From: Adineta ricciae
Taxonomy: Eukaryota; Rotifera; Eurotatoria; Adinetida; Adinetidae
Assembly (NCBI GenBank): GCA_905250025.1
Contig: CAJNOJ010000357.1
Location: 30,426-94,425 of the forward strand
Direction: 5' to 3'
DNA length: 64,000 bases
Shown piece by piece: positions 1 to 11,498 of the stretch. How positions within the stretch are numbered: the stretch's first letter is position 1; every line of letters starts with the position of its first letter. The notes beneath the pieces are model-generated. The model made no database searches, was not told the origin of the DNA, and worked only from the letters and a program-made list of their open reading frames with translations. Position numbers and translations under genes: made by a program.

Positions 1-211
1 AACTTTGACAACAAAAATAGGCTGAAGTGCATAATCGTGTATTTAGCGTAGGAAGAAAATCAAGAAGCAAAAAAGCAAATGTCGTCGACAATCATGCATT
101 TATGAGTTTGTCGTTATGAATAAAGTCCTCGTATAGAGTTCGAAGATTAAAGAAAGCAGTCTCTGTGAATTAGTTCAAGCAGTTCATGCTCAAAATTACT
201 GCTTATATAAG

Positions 212-3200
212 TTAACGAAACAACGGAACATGTTTCAATGCAGCCATTCGAGGAATAATATGCATAATAACTGTAACCAATAGTATGATCCCGAATGCCT
301 GTGTGATTTGATAAATCAAATAGACAACATGGCCATATTCATGAGTCATGGAACGCAGGAACCGATTGTTTCCGTTTGAGGGCGTTTCATAAACATTTTC
401 AAAGCCAAGGTAATATTTAGCAAAAGAATACCACCATCGGTAGGGCGCAAATATTCGATGTTTGGTATAGTGTGTACCTTTCAGTTTATTTTTACTGTAA
501 ACAGAAGCTAAAATATTGTTGACTAAGATGGTTCCACTAAGTGTAAGAGGATTGTATGCACCCAGTTTGAGTTCGATTGTAATCGATCGAATACGAACTG
601 GACCAATATTCGCAACATACACCGAATGATTTAATGTTAGTTCTTGTGGTGTTAAGTAGCCAAAATATTGAACTCGAATGTAGTGTATATTTGATAAACT
701 TATTCGATGACCAGTTATCGTTTCCACGGTATAGAAAATAGCTAAAACAAATGCTAGCTGATTCTATGCTTACGAACAAATTATAAATGATCATTATGAG
801 TAAAAAAAAGAAATAAAGACTCTTTACTTCAAACTGCAAGAGTACGTTCTTTCGCCTGCCACTTCTTAATCGGAACATTTTCAAAGCACGATCATATGCG
901 TTTTGATATTATCCACGGTATTTAAACTTATCGTGATATCCAAACGACTGCTCCAACATATTATAATGTTCAGTTTTATGGCATACGAACTATATAAACA
1001 GACTCTACGCGTATAAAACAAAACGTTACCTCATTGTTCGTTTGTTCTCTATCAGTAAAAACAACTAGGGATCTCTTTGCTAAATGAAATTCAAAGAACG
1101 GTCAGCTCCATAAATTCTGAAAAAATCGACGAGGGTTTTTGTGGAGCTGAACATCAATTAACCGCATAAATGAATAGTTTAGACCCTTAATATGATCATA
1201 CCATACTTCAGAATATCATGTGACGCTAAAAACATGATTTCCTGCGTTATAGCGTTTTCCGGGAAATTCTACTGTATGGACTATACGGAAACTACCAAAG
1301 GTTATGAGATAGACTAAATTCATTGTACCCCTTCAGATGGTCATAGCTATAGCAATAAAACACAAGTAGAAATCTTTGTTGAAAAGAAAAGAATGACTGA
1401 AATGAAACCCTCATCACCTCTCGCCGCAGCCTCACGGGAAGTTTTGTGTGATGTGTTTAGGATATCCACTTCGACTATGAAGAGTTGTTTTTGGATTTCC
1501 CGGAAATTCACCTTACCTCCAAATAGATGCAATTTCTGGACAAACGCTATAACGCATCATATGAAAAACATTATCCACTCAGATTACCTGCGTTAAGTAG
1601 GATCTTTATAATTCTTGTTCTCATGAGCCTATAGTACCGTTTGAAATTACAACAAGTTGATTCTGATGACATTCTAAAGTAATCATAGGTAAATGTATTC
1701 AAGCGGGACAATCACAATAGCCGTGCCTATGATACATCTAACTGCCTGTAAAATGTCACTGTTGCGTAGCGTAAAAATAGCTTAGCGCAAGAGCCACAAA
1801 CATCCAAAACTGTTTGATATCAATCAAAACTCATGTTGAATGTATTACACAGGTAGAAATATACGAGTAATTAATTGTGGTGGCCGATTACAGACTCTAA
1901 AAGCTATGTAGAACTGTTCAACAACTGTTCTCACACGAATTTTTCCCACCATATTTTCACTCTGACTGCCTCCGTTCTGGAGAATATTAGCTCTCATGGG
2001 CAGGTGCTACTCCTTTCGTTCTACAATCAACTATACTGTGTCTCGTGTAAGAGAGACTCCGGGTTCTCAGATTTAAAGAGCTAATGAATAATGAAATCTA
2101 ATCAAATGAAGTAATCATATTTCTGAAATTTGTGTTCTCGATTAACTTATGTTACACGAACTTACTATCAGACAGACACAAGACAATAAGTTTGTCAATA
2201 AATGTTAATAATCGAACAACGGACTATAATGTGAAAGTATTAGCTTACCTGTGAGGTTCTCTTCCCGGTGAGAGATAATCATAACTTCTGTAAGAGAAAA
2301 CATTTTGCCATCATCCGACAATGTCCAAACGAGATCGCCTGGTTGTAGTTTGTCCATCGATCGTGCTGTTCCGTCGTGTAACATAACATTTTGATCACCA
2401 CAAAAGCACGAAGGAGCGGCACACACATTTGCCTGGCATGTTTGACCACCAGTGCAGTCACCATCCGTTACACATTCTAAAAAAACGCTTTGCAGAATGT
2501 CAAAAGCTCCGTTGGAATTTATTAGAAATGTTTTATTCATTTCATTTAACTAACCTTTTCGCTCACCGTTTTGGTTTCATGCTAGCATTACTCTCATAAT
2601 AGTAAACTTCAAAATGACTTACGAACACATTTGTTAGATGGGCACTTGTTATTAACGCAGTCGCTGTCAACCAGACAGCTTTTAGTGTCGGCACATTTGG
2701 AACAACCAGTTGTACTACCGCCGCAGTCAACATCAGTTTCACCTGTATCTTGTACGCCGTTCTGACAGAGAGCTAAGCACAAGAATGCGATTACTCGACT
2801 GAAACTGCACCAGTATTATTACTTACGAACACATTTGTTAGCTGAGCACTTGTTATTAACGCAATCGCTGCCAACCAGACAGTTTTTGGTGTCAGCACAT
2901 TTGGAACAACCAGTTGTACTACCGCCGCAGTCAATATCAGTTTCGCCTGTATCTTGTACGCCGTTCTGACAAAGAGCTAAATACAATGAAATACGATTAT
3001 TTTTAAGGGTACATATCGTATAAGTCTCAATGAAAAGCAGTCGGTCGTGAGCATGTGTACTGTTTGTTTTTCAATCACATATATTAGGTGTGGAAGCCCT
3101 ACCCAAAGTTGTAGTTGTCGTTATTGTGGACGTTGTCACGGTCTGTCCTGCTGTCACAGCAGGAGCATTTGATATTTTCACTGTCGTTGGTGTCGTTGTA

Positions 3201-4411
3201 TTGGTCGAAATAGGCGTAGCTTCAAAGATAAATCATTCGTAGTTAAAAAATGGCACAGAAAGAAAATGTAGACAAATATCATTCGTCGTACACAGAGGGC
3301 CCGGATGATTGCCGGTTGACGGACAGGGTAAAGATATTACCTGGTATAATCTTTTTTTTAGTATTAGGGCGGATCCGATTTACAAGGGTAGATCACGGGA
3401 AAAGGAGTGAAGAGAGAAGAAAAAATGAACAGCTTTGAAGCGAGAACAAGCTAACAGATCTATTGAAATATACCGCACTCATGGTGATTGGATAAGGAAT
3501 ATTCTGTGTGACATACGGAATCTTCTCTAGTTGCTACCTTATGAAGAGTGAAGAAGAGAATTGAGTATGCACCAAAATGTCGAAAATAGCTCATGCGTTC
3601 ATCATCACCAGTTAGGAATTCCTTTGGGGTAGTCTTTATGTCTAAGATCGCGTAAATGGGCTCGTATACTGGAAAGGAAATGAAGAAAATGTGGTTATTT
3701 ACTAAGCTGAACTTGGTTAAAGGAACAGAAGGCCACTTGCGCAGTCACTGTCGAACCATTGGCCATTGTCAAGAGTAGTGCCGTATTTAAACGTAAAGCG
3801 GTGCTGATTTTTTGTAACGTTTCATTAAACGCCTTCAGACAACCGTTCGACACACATGCGTTTCGACGCTTAATGACGAATGAAATATAAAGAAAATCGC
3901 CTGATGTGCCTGGATATGTCGTACACTCTTGCATTTTTGTGCTGCAATAAGAAAAAGTTTAAAATGTTTGAAAGGAGTTTACTACATACACTGTATTTCT
4001 TCGTTTCTTACTGGCACTTGTTGACACTGATGCAATGAACAGAGTCTTGATGGTTTCGATAGTAGCACTTGGGTATTGTTGCATCAACTACAGAACAATA
4101 ATAAAAACTGGATCGCTAGCAACAAAAAGGTCTACTTTAGTAGTCAGATCTGTCACGCCAGGACCTTGTGAAACATCCGTACTTTTAACATTGGTACTGT
4201 ACGAGACGTCGAGAGGAATATTGACTAAAACCAAACAAATTACCTATGCATTAAGTTAACGTGAAAAGCGAATATTGTACATAGACCGGTATTGCGGGTA
4301 GCGAAATCACTTCGTGACAAGTATGTTGGAATTAAACTGGCTACGACAACTATTGCAACAGGAACGAAAAGACAAAGACCGCAGCAAATAATTAATATTG
4401 GCCAACGTCTC
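212..4411 (-). CDS. Hog-type Hint (hedgehog C-terminal autoprocessing) membrane protein, multi-exon
   Basis: The 3' exons 2249-2476 and 212-741 together encode a Hint/Hog domain. It opens with S-C-F-C-G-D, where the Cys is the expected nucleophile, continues through KLQPGDLVWTL, and ends with GAY-PLT-GTILVNNILAS and an APYRWW motif, as in hedgehog C-termini. The usual TxxH is SNIH, and the usual LASCYA is LASVYS. The intron 742-2248 joins in phase (NLT-A-IFYTVET). Upstream are a short Cys exon, two 150-nt eight-Cys exons (2623-2772, 2827-2976), a Thr-rich linker (about 3105-3225), an exon at 3538-3668, an extracellular-looking exon (about 3700-3934) and an exon near 4018-4085. An exon starting at 4411 has a strong hydrophobic segment (WPILIICCGLCLFVPVAIVV), a likely signal anchor. 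No hedgehog signal domain is present. The first exon and some 5' junctions are unresolved. By family knowledge, Hog domains self-cleave and attach a lipid; whether this one does is inference. Confidence 0.72.
742..2248 (-). other. Long (1507 nt) intron splitting the Hint domain
   Basis: The donor GTAAGC is at 2243-2248 and the acceptor TTTTAG ends at 742. The joined reading frame restores a continuous Hint domain. I see no gene or recognisable mobile element inside. Most introns I could place in this window are 49-110 nt, so this one is an outlier. Confidence 0.7.
2623..2976 (-). repeat. Tandemly duplicated 150-nt cysteine-rich exons
   Basis: Two exons (2623-2772 and 2827-2976), each exactly 150 nt with phase 1-1 borders and GTAAGT donors, encode nearly identical 50-residue modules with eight Cys (motif DTGETDxDCGGSTTGC). 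They differ at only a handful of positions. Symmetric phase lets copies be added or lost without changing frame. Confidence 0.85.
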
Positions 4412-4822
4412 CTATGGAAACAAACATGTTTTTTATTTGTGAAAATACTTAGACCATCACATGCTGAAGTTTAATGAATAGAATAGCTGGCTGAATTCAA
4501 ATTGGAAATAATCTTACTCTTTTTAAAAAAAGAGTGAAGGTCAGTCTGATCATACGTCCAACACTCTTAAAAATCATCGAAGAAACCTACTTGAATAATT
4601 GCATTGATAGCGATGGAAAGGAGATCCGTTGTTCACGAAAATTCTACTCACAAAGTGTCTTTTTTAAATGTTCGCTGTTTCTCACTAAAAAGCTACTGTT
4701 AATTTTTTTTACGTATATATAATACACATCAATTGTCTAGTTCGACTTATATTACGGATAGACTTCCAAAAGATTAATATCAGTTAGAATACAAGCAGTT
4801 ATATATATACGCCTCAAATTAT

Positions 4823-4878
4823 AAAAATACATTCAATTACAGTGATGCCCTCACACCCTTAGTGTTGAATGTATTTTT
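4823..4878. repeat. Perfect 14-bp inverted repeat, 56 bp overall
   Basis: The arms AAAAATACATTCAA (4823-4836) and TTGAATGTATTTTT (4865-4878) are exact reverse complements around a 28-nt spacer. This could be a tiny fold-back (MITE-like) remnant or a structured transcript element. No clear target-site duplication was seen. Confidence 0.6.
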
Positions 4879-5225
4879 CTAATACAAATAGTACGATCTA
4901 ACAAGCACGAAATTACATCAGTTGTGCCGCGCTGCATATCTTTTATACAACATGTTAAAATAGGTCGAATACATTACAATCTGACTCCTACTTGTATGTC
5001 ATTTTGCATTAGCTGTAGAACACTATCTATATTAAAGCAATATATCTAATCTTACACACAGTAATCGAGAACATATCAGTATAAGTGTTATTCTCTAATA
5101 AGTCTATGTAGAGGATCAGTTTCTGTGCAAATTCGTCACAGTTTAAAAACGACTGATGTTGTAACACATTTCCCAATACAAACATGCCTTATTTGCCTCA
5201 AACAAGGATACTCGAAGAGAATTCC

Positions 5226-5277
5226 AAAATATTTGCCGGGCAGACGGACGGCAAACATTTTGAAATGTTCCTTTACC
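5226..5277. repeat. Nested imperfect inverted repeats
   Basis: AAAATATTTGCCG (5226-5238) pairs with CGGCAAACATTTT (5249-5261) with one G-T type mismatch. The 3' arm overlaps a second small hairpin, AACATTT-TG-AAATGTT. Function unknown. Confidence 0.45.
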
Positions 5278-6902
5278 GAGTGACGCAAAAAGTATATACA
5301 TGGAAACCATTCAAAACATTCCTACCTCAGCCGCTTCGCCGTTGAGTTATCACCCATACCTATGGTATAATTTGATAGGTAACGAAGAAAACTAATAATC
5401 CAATAATTTGCCCAGATGTTGAGTGACACTAAAAGTGATTAGGTTAGATTCAACCAGACTAGAGCTGCAACAAATCCTAGGCCTATAGTTTAGTGGATTT
5501 AGTCACTAAATCAGCACTTTACTTTTGATTTGGATATCATCTACCTGGTACGCAAATTATCCTGATGTAATATGCCCTAAGCCATCTCGACAATGAGAGT
5601 TAGCATGCGTGAGTATGGATGTGGGTGAATAATAAAGAACGAAATGCCTGCTCTCATCTGTACTTTCACCAACGCATACACACTCACCGCATCATCGCCG
5701 TCACTAGAGGTATCCACAGGGCACATTTTCCTGCTCTATGAACATCTCACGTAGACACTACGGCTCGTACTTGCGCATTCCTTTCACTGGTCTAACAATA
5801 GATCGATCCACATCATACATGTCAACAGTGCAGAGTTGTTAGTATGCTCAATTCTATCGATAGTATCGGTTGCTCTCGTCGTAGAAAGGTCTTTTTTAAT
5901 ACTCATCATATCGAAACATCGATGTCGCAGGTGTGGATCGTGATGGTGTATGATTATTTCGAAAGAACACGAAACGTTCTATACCTGCTTCTCAAACCTT
6001 TTGAAATCACCAGTTTTGTTTTCGTTTGAAAATGCGTAGTAATATCGACGATGATAGAAGCTGAATTATGCCTTAGTAATATCGTAAAATATCTGAAATT
6101 GAAAAATCGTCATTAAATAAACTAAAAGCGAGAGTGGATAAAGCAAACAACCGAACGAAACCTTATGACTGCAGCAATATTTTTATCGATACTAACGTGA
6201 AATAACTATTGATTTCTCAATTGCAGTTGTAAGCCTCCTTCGTAAGCATGCAACATTAATCAAATAACTACTGTCGAAATTGTAGAAAACGTCAGCACAA
6301 CATCATTTTCTATGCAAAAGCTATTAGACTTTATATCGTGAAATGTTTTCTATAATTTCACCTATGATAATATTATAATTGACATATATGCACATAACTT
6401 TAACTATTGATAATCATCATAACTGCGTAAAAGAGAAAAAAAATGGTCCGCTGCGTTTGTCTATTAATGTTAAAAACATATACAGTAATGCGTTTTCTTT
6501 CCCCCCTCTCTCTCTTTTTACAGTCACCACTATGTACTTTATTTTTCAAGGACTACTTTTATACGGTCGTTGCAGCTTCGTTTGTTTTGCGTATGTAAAA
6601 AACAAGAAAATGAAAAATGTCCTTTCTCCATTTTATATGTAAAGGTGTACGATATGTATAGCTGAATTAGAAAGATAGGATAAGTATTGCCTGTATGTCA
6701 TTTAGTTGAATAAACGAAGCAGAGAACAGTCATGCATATTTTTCTTTTATTTGCTAACGAAGAGTATATGTATTACTAATTATGCATCGTTCTATGCTAC
6801 TCACAGATTACAAAACTACCGATAAAGGTCCACGAAAGGCTGTGATAAACTGAAAAATCCGTAGAATGTTAAGTCTTGAACTCGTTTGCCAGAATGCATT
6901 AT

Positions 6903-6973
6903 CCCATTCATCACAGTAGAACCCGCCGGTGTGTCTCATATTATTGTATGGAAATTAAATCGTGATGAATGGG
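6903..6973. repeat. Perfect 12-bp inverted repeat
   Basis: CCCATTCATCAC (6903-6914) and GTGATGAATGGG (6962-6973) are exact reverse complements 47 nt apart, and weaker matching continues outside the arms. The layout fits a short fold-back element. Confidence 0.5.
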
Positions 6974-7743
6974 TTAAATAGCACATCATTTGTGACCATT
7001 TTTTACGATGGAATAAACCATTTAATCTACTAATTAAACTGCTGATTAAAAAGATTCATCAGCTCATGACATCCTGTCGGCGACTGTTCATCACACGGCG
7101 TACAATATTGGAAAATGTCTAAAGAATACATTACCTGCTGCATCCTGATAAACCTATCGAATGGATGGGTAATGTTAGAAAAAAACTTACCAGTGTTTAT
7201 CGATCTTAGCTTCGTGTCCGATCTAAAGTTATAAGATCTTTTCGAATTCGACAGACCATTGAATCCTAATGGACTTCAGTAACATGAAACGATCAAGTCC
7301 AATGACCTCTGACGATGTCCGATTTTTTTGCGGTGTTTTGTGCTCTTTATTAAAATAAACTCATTGGACATTCAAGACCAAGTATTACTTATATCAGAGA
7401 TGTCCACAGGGCAAGGTAAATCAGTTCCGCAATGTTCTTATTCAGTTGAAAAACCGAAAGAATATGATCGATTTAATCACTAGTCTGTGAAATTCATAAC
7501 ACCAAAATTGATCTATATCCTTGAGTGAAAATAATGTTTTCTTTATTGAAATAGTGAAGAGAAATATTTGTAACAAAAAGGTGAAGATTGAGTTACCAAA
7601 CTACTGACAGAAGAAAAATGTTCAGTCTCTTTTCTTTTGATTCTCTATCGACCTAAACAAAGAATTCTAGCAACTTCATTAGGATTCAAATTTGTGCATC
7701 GTTGCTTAAAAGCCAACCAGCTTTAGAAAAAAAAACTCCCTTT

Positions 7744-8712
7744 CTACATTAGTAGTCGTCGCAGGAATGGACATGATTGATCGAGCGTATTGAGAGAGGA
7801 ATGGTGATTGACCTCTGAATTTTTGTCAAAACTGCAATGGCTCATAGCGTTTGATTTTTCTTCTGAATCAGCTTTATCACGCAGTTGTTTGACCTGTCCT
7901 CGTAAATACATGCAGCATTGGTTCTTTATGTGATCCGGAATCTTCGTCAAAGACCGATAACGCGGATGAAGAAGCGTTACCACTACGTGGCGAATATCCA
8001 ATGCAAACATTTCTTTTAGCAATAATGAAAAACGTTCGCGAGACCACGTTATGCCTTAAAGAAACGATTCATAACTTTCGAACAATAAAGTTTATTTGTG
8101 TATTATTACCTGGCAAATCATGTTCGACATCGTCATCGTTACATCAGTTCTCCAAAAATGTATTTCCACCGTTTTCATGCGCATTTTTTTGTTATATCTT
8201 TTCAAAGATTCGTAAGAGTTCAATGTTTCTCCGAAGGTAATGCAGCACATTGATATTAGATAAAGAGATGGCGAATCGCCACATTGAATAATTGTCATCA
8301 CATGCCTAAATAGATTTAACAGCATGATCAATTGTTTCAAACATTGTTCGTTCGATCCAGTCAGTATCTTATTATTGTTTCGAACCCAATACTGTCTTCG
8401 CAACTTTAAAAGATTTGTTGATCGATTGTAATAAATCAGATAATGATAGTCACATGACAACAGATATTTTTGCGTACTCCACGAAAAACCTGTGGATGGG
8501 TTTTGCTACCAATTGCCAAGCCTTCTCGACACTACGGAACATTTTTCGTTTTTCTGAACTTAAAATCGTTCAGTCGAAGTATAGGAAACCTTTTAGGTTC
8601 GGTGAAACTCCTTTTTGTTAGAGTGCGTTTTTTCCCAATGCGATACTGTGTGAGAAAAACTCAGATGAAGTCTGCAACAGGTGGAACCAAGACAAAACTC
8701 CAGGAAATTTAA
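7744..8712 (-). pseudogene. Degenerate hAT-family transposase
   Basis: On the minus strand the frame at 7744-8022 reads like the C-terminal part of a hAT transposase (LLHPRYRSLTKIP and following helix). Frame 8092-8460 looks like the preceding region (LFRHVMTIIQCGDSPSLYLI). Further upstream frames up to about 8712 are interrupted by stops (for example SVEKAWQLVAKPIHRFFVEY). Shifts and stops throughout show it is dead. No BED finger, terminal inverted repeats or 8-bp target duplication were located, so the element ends are unknown. The family call rests on pattern memory, not an alignment. Confidence 0.5.
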
Positions 8713-9514
8713 ATAAAGTTATAGAACGCAAAAAAATATTTTCAGTTTTTTTATTACACATCTCAAATAGTCACTGCTATTATTAATACAAAGTGTATTT
8801 TTTCTAGTAGTTTGTCGAAAGTTTTTATAAATTCGTTCTTGAAAATATTCTCCAATACATTGAAAACTTCTTGAGCAAGCGATTCTTTCAGGTGATGGGT
8901 CAAACTGCTTATAGTATAATCATTTAATCAAAAGTCACATGAGGTTATAGGTTATATTTAAACTTAAGATAGATTTGTTCAATATATTATTGTAGACGAG
9001 GCATTCTACTATATATTTATCTAATAAAACTTATAAAAACAGGGTTTAGATGTTCTGATCAACCATAAAAACTATCTGGTTATTTTCTATAGTATGGTAA
9101 TTGTTGTATCCAATGAAAACACTTGCTGAATATTGTCCTTTGTTAGTATTTTGTCAATTAAATCTTCAATATTTTTTAACAAACAATCTATTTTCGTTAA
9201 TCATTTCAATAAATAAAGTTAGAATTTTGACGCGAAGATAAAAATCATTTCTATCTTACAAATCTTACACGTATATTATTGAATCGATCATATTCGTTCC
9301 GATTTTCACTTCGAAAAACATTTAGATACACATTTGCTCTGTGGACATTTCTGATGGGTAGCTATATACATGGGAAAGTGCGGATGCAATATTTTAATTC
9401 GACTATTTTTCTTGAAGAAACCAAAAGGTGGGAAGTTATGACTATGCATTGGTAAAAAATTTACGTGTGCAATTTTTCAGCAGGGTGAATTTGAGTATAA
9501 ATATTCGATTTCAA
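8713..9514. other. Intergenic, nothing recognised
   Basis: The stretch is AT-rich, without a credible open frame, RNA gene or repeat that I can support. A TATAAATA string at 9496-9503 lies just before the short peptide frame but is too close to its ATG to be an ordinary TATA box for it. Confidence 0.4.
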
Positions 9515-9679
9515 ATGGTTTCTATCAGTTCCGTGTGTGTAGTGTTGGCCTTTGCCTTACTCGTTGTGGTACAAAGTGATTCATGCCCATGACAAAATCA
9601 TTGCTCTGGAGCTCGTTGTAATGATAACAATGTTTGTTATGGTGGTCTTATTTGCGGTACTGCCTGCGGTGGAGGATAA
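9515..9679 (+). pseudogene. Small secreted cysteine-rich peptide, interrupted by TGA
   Basis: The ATG at 9515 opens 25 codons that form a textbook signal peptide (hydrophobic core VCVVLAFALLVVV). It stops at TGA 9590-9592. The same frame then continues 28 codons to TAA 9677-9679 with five further Cys and several Gly, so the whole would be a six-Cys secreted peptide of about 53 residues. I do not recognise the family; small size plus signal peptide plus six Cys resembles knottin or antimicrobial-type peptides in general. The stop may be a real null allele or a sequencing error. Readthrough as selenocysteine has no support that I can see. Confidence 0.45.
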
Positions 9680-10122
9680 GATATATGAGGCAGTCATGAT
9701 CTTCCTAAATGCTGTCGACGTTGTATTTCGGCTGATGAATCAAATAAATAGAAAAATCAAACTTCTATTGACGAACATACATTTTTTAACCAGATACATA
9801 TGTTAAATTTTTAATCTCAATAAAGTAAATTTTCGACTACTTATAAATAATTGAAACCGCGTAAACGTAACATGAAATGAGAAGTTCCCATGCTGTGCCA
9901 TGACACATAGAACAAAAACGTTTTGGGACGCATCCCGTTTTATGGGAAATGTACTCGGACTTATCACTGTATATAACCTCAAAACGCCTTTCTCGACGTG
10001 TCTCACAAACACTTTCTGTGAAAGATCGACTGACCCATCAAGATCAACAGTGAACACATTACAATATGCACTCGTTGGTAACTTTACTAATTCTTTCTCT
10101 TTTTTCTTGTCTATCAACAACG

Positions 10123-10924
10123 ATGGGAAAGTATATTAAATACCATGATGAGATGAAGATCGACAATGAAACAGGTATATATTATTATCTATCACCCTGA
10201 TCGAATAAAATAAGTGAATAATACGAATCGTATACATCACTTCTTTTCATTAGTAGTTCTCCGAACTCGAAGATCATCTTTTCATGGTATGAATGAAGTG
10301 GAACAGACGATCTTTACTCTTATCAATAATCATCGTGAAAACCATGGCTTACCTCCACTTCAACCGTCTGCTAATCTTGCTTTTGTTGCTCGTACGCATG
10401 CAATCGACCTTGTTGAAAATGAACCTGATGTCGATGGTGGTAATATGCATAGTTGGAGTGATAAAGGTAACTGGAAACCGGTTCGATATACACGTGATCA
10501 TGCACAAGCACACCTAATGTGGAGTAAGCCATCAGAAATTAGTAATTATAAATACACTGGTTACGAAAATTCACATGGTTATGGACATGGCGTTAGAAAA
10601 ACAATGAGAATAGATCCATATAGAGCTGTTGAAGGTTGGAAAAATAGTCCTGGGCATAATAATGTGATGATACAAAGAGGTGGTTGGTCGCCAATGAAAG
10701 CCATGGGAGTTGGTGTTTATAAAGGAATTGCAAATGTTTGGTTTGGCGAACATCTAGATACATTCCCAGCTCCTGGTGAAACAGAGGAAAGTGAGTATAA
10801 ATATCATATTTATTTGACGATTTTGTTTTCTCTAAGCTATGCGATAAAATTCCTTTCAGTAACAGGAAAGGTTCCTCACTGTCGTCATGAACACTCTGAG
10901 GCACTGTTTATTGAGAGTGTTTAA
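10123..10924 (+). CDS. CAP (SCP/PR-1 family) domain protein
   Basis: There are three exons: 10123-10174, 10254-10790 and 10860-10924. The introns of 79 and 69 nt have GT-AG ends and consistent phase. The CAP fold is seen in the N-terminal helix (FTLINNHRENHGLPPLQ), GGNMHSW, GYENSHGYGHG and the signature-like GWKNSPGHNNVMI, followed by AMGVGVYKG and NVWFGEH. The starting peptide is polar with no signal sequence, like cytosolic or Golgi-associated GAPR-1 members, not venom or sperm secreted types. CAP proteins bind sterols and lipids or act as scaffolds in different lineages; the role here is not inferable. The donor at 10791 can also join in frame to the lectin exon at 11056 (see next entry and findings). 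Confidence 0.8.
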
Positions 10925-11036
10925 AGGATTACTAGTATAATAAAAACAGTTATATCAGTAGAAATACTTTTCTACATAGTTCGCAGGTGCTTAGGTCAAA
11001 CAACTTGACATATTGAGGATAAATTTCAGTCTCTAG

Positions 11037-11498
11037 ATGAATTTTTTTCGTGCAGATGATGCCGATATTATTTTTGGCAATACTTATCAATTCATTCATG
11101 CGGCATCGAACAAGGCTCTTGAGATCCACAGCAGCGGTACACACGACGGGGCCAATGTTGAGATTTTTAAAAATCACCAAGGTGCCAATCAACTTTGGAT
11201 TATCTATGGATACGATGATGATTCAATTCAGCTATTTAATGCGCATAGTGATAAGGCATTAGATGTGAGTGGAAATGGCCATTCAGATGGTACTAATGTG
11301 CAAATCTATACAAACAATCGCTCCGTGGCACAGCGATGGTTTCTGAAATCGGTTGGAAATGGTTTATATGAGTTGATCAATGTCGAATCTGGCAAAGCAC
11401 TCGATGTTAGTGGAAACCAATCGGCTGACGGAACAAATGTACAAATTTGGACACGCAATCATACACCAGCTCAACGATGGCGAATCGTTCCTATTTAG
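11037..11498 (+). CDS. Ricin-B-type beta-trefoil lectin domain (possibly 3' exon of the CAP gene)
   Basis: The frame encodes a complete three-lobe beta-trefoil of the RicinB/CBM13 type, with repeats carrying KALEI/KALDVSGN, DGxNVxI and Q-x-W motifs (NQLW, AQRW, AQRW). The domain is predicted to bind carbohydrate. There is an ATG at 11037, but a good 3' splice site (polypyrimidine then GTGCAG, ending 11055) precedes the domain. Exon 2 of the CAP gene (ends 10790, phase 1) would join to 11056 in frame. Either this is an independent short gene or an alternative last exon giving a CAP-lectin fusion. It lacks a signal peptide of its own. This is a carbohydrate-binding domain only; no catalytic toxin chain is present. 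Confidence 0.75.
   Translation: MNFFRADDADIIFGNTYQFIHAASNKALEIHSSGTHDGANVEIFKNHQGANQLWIIYGYDDDSIQLFNAHSDKALDVSGNGHSDGTNVQIYTNNRSVAQRWFLKSVGNGLYELINVESGKALDVSGNQSADGTNVQIWTRNHTPAQRWRIVPI

Larger units (their letters stand above)
4412..7743. other. Gene-poor AT-rich stretch
   Basis: I find no coding region with domain content or splice structure. Open frames of 60-90 codons here look like chance. The first Hog exon may lie just above 4411. The stretch holds three small inverted repeats, listed separately. Confidence 0.5.

Noticed and set aside
212..727. Dual-oxidase maturation factor fragment
   Set aside because: The GTILVNNILAS and APYRWW motifs, and the in-phase join to the exon with the catalytic Cys, identify a Hog/Hint C-terminus instead.
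9590..9592. TGA as selenocysteine in the small Cys-rich peptide
   Set aside because: No SECIS-like element could be recognised downstream, and a simple nonsense change or error is more likely.
11037..11498. Ribosome-inactivating toxin
   Set aside because: Only the carbohydrate-binding beta-trefoil is present; there is no catalytic N-glycosidase chain.
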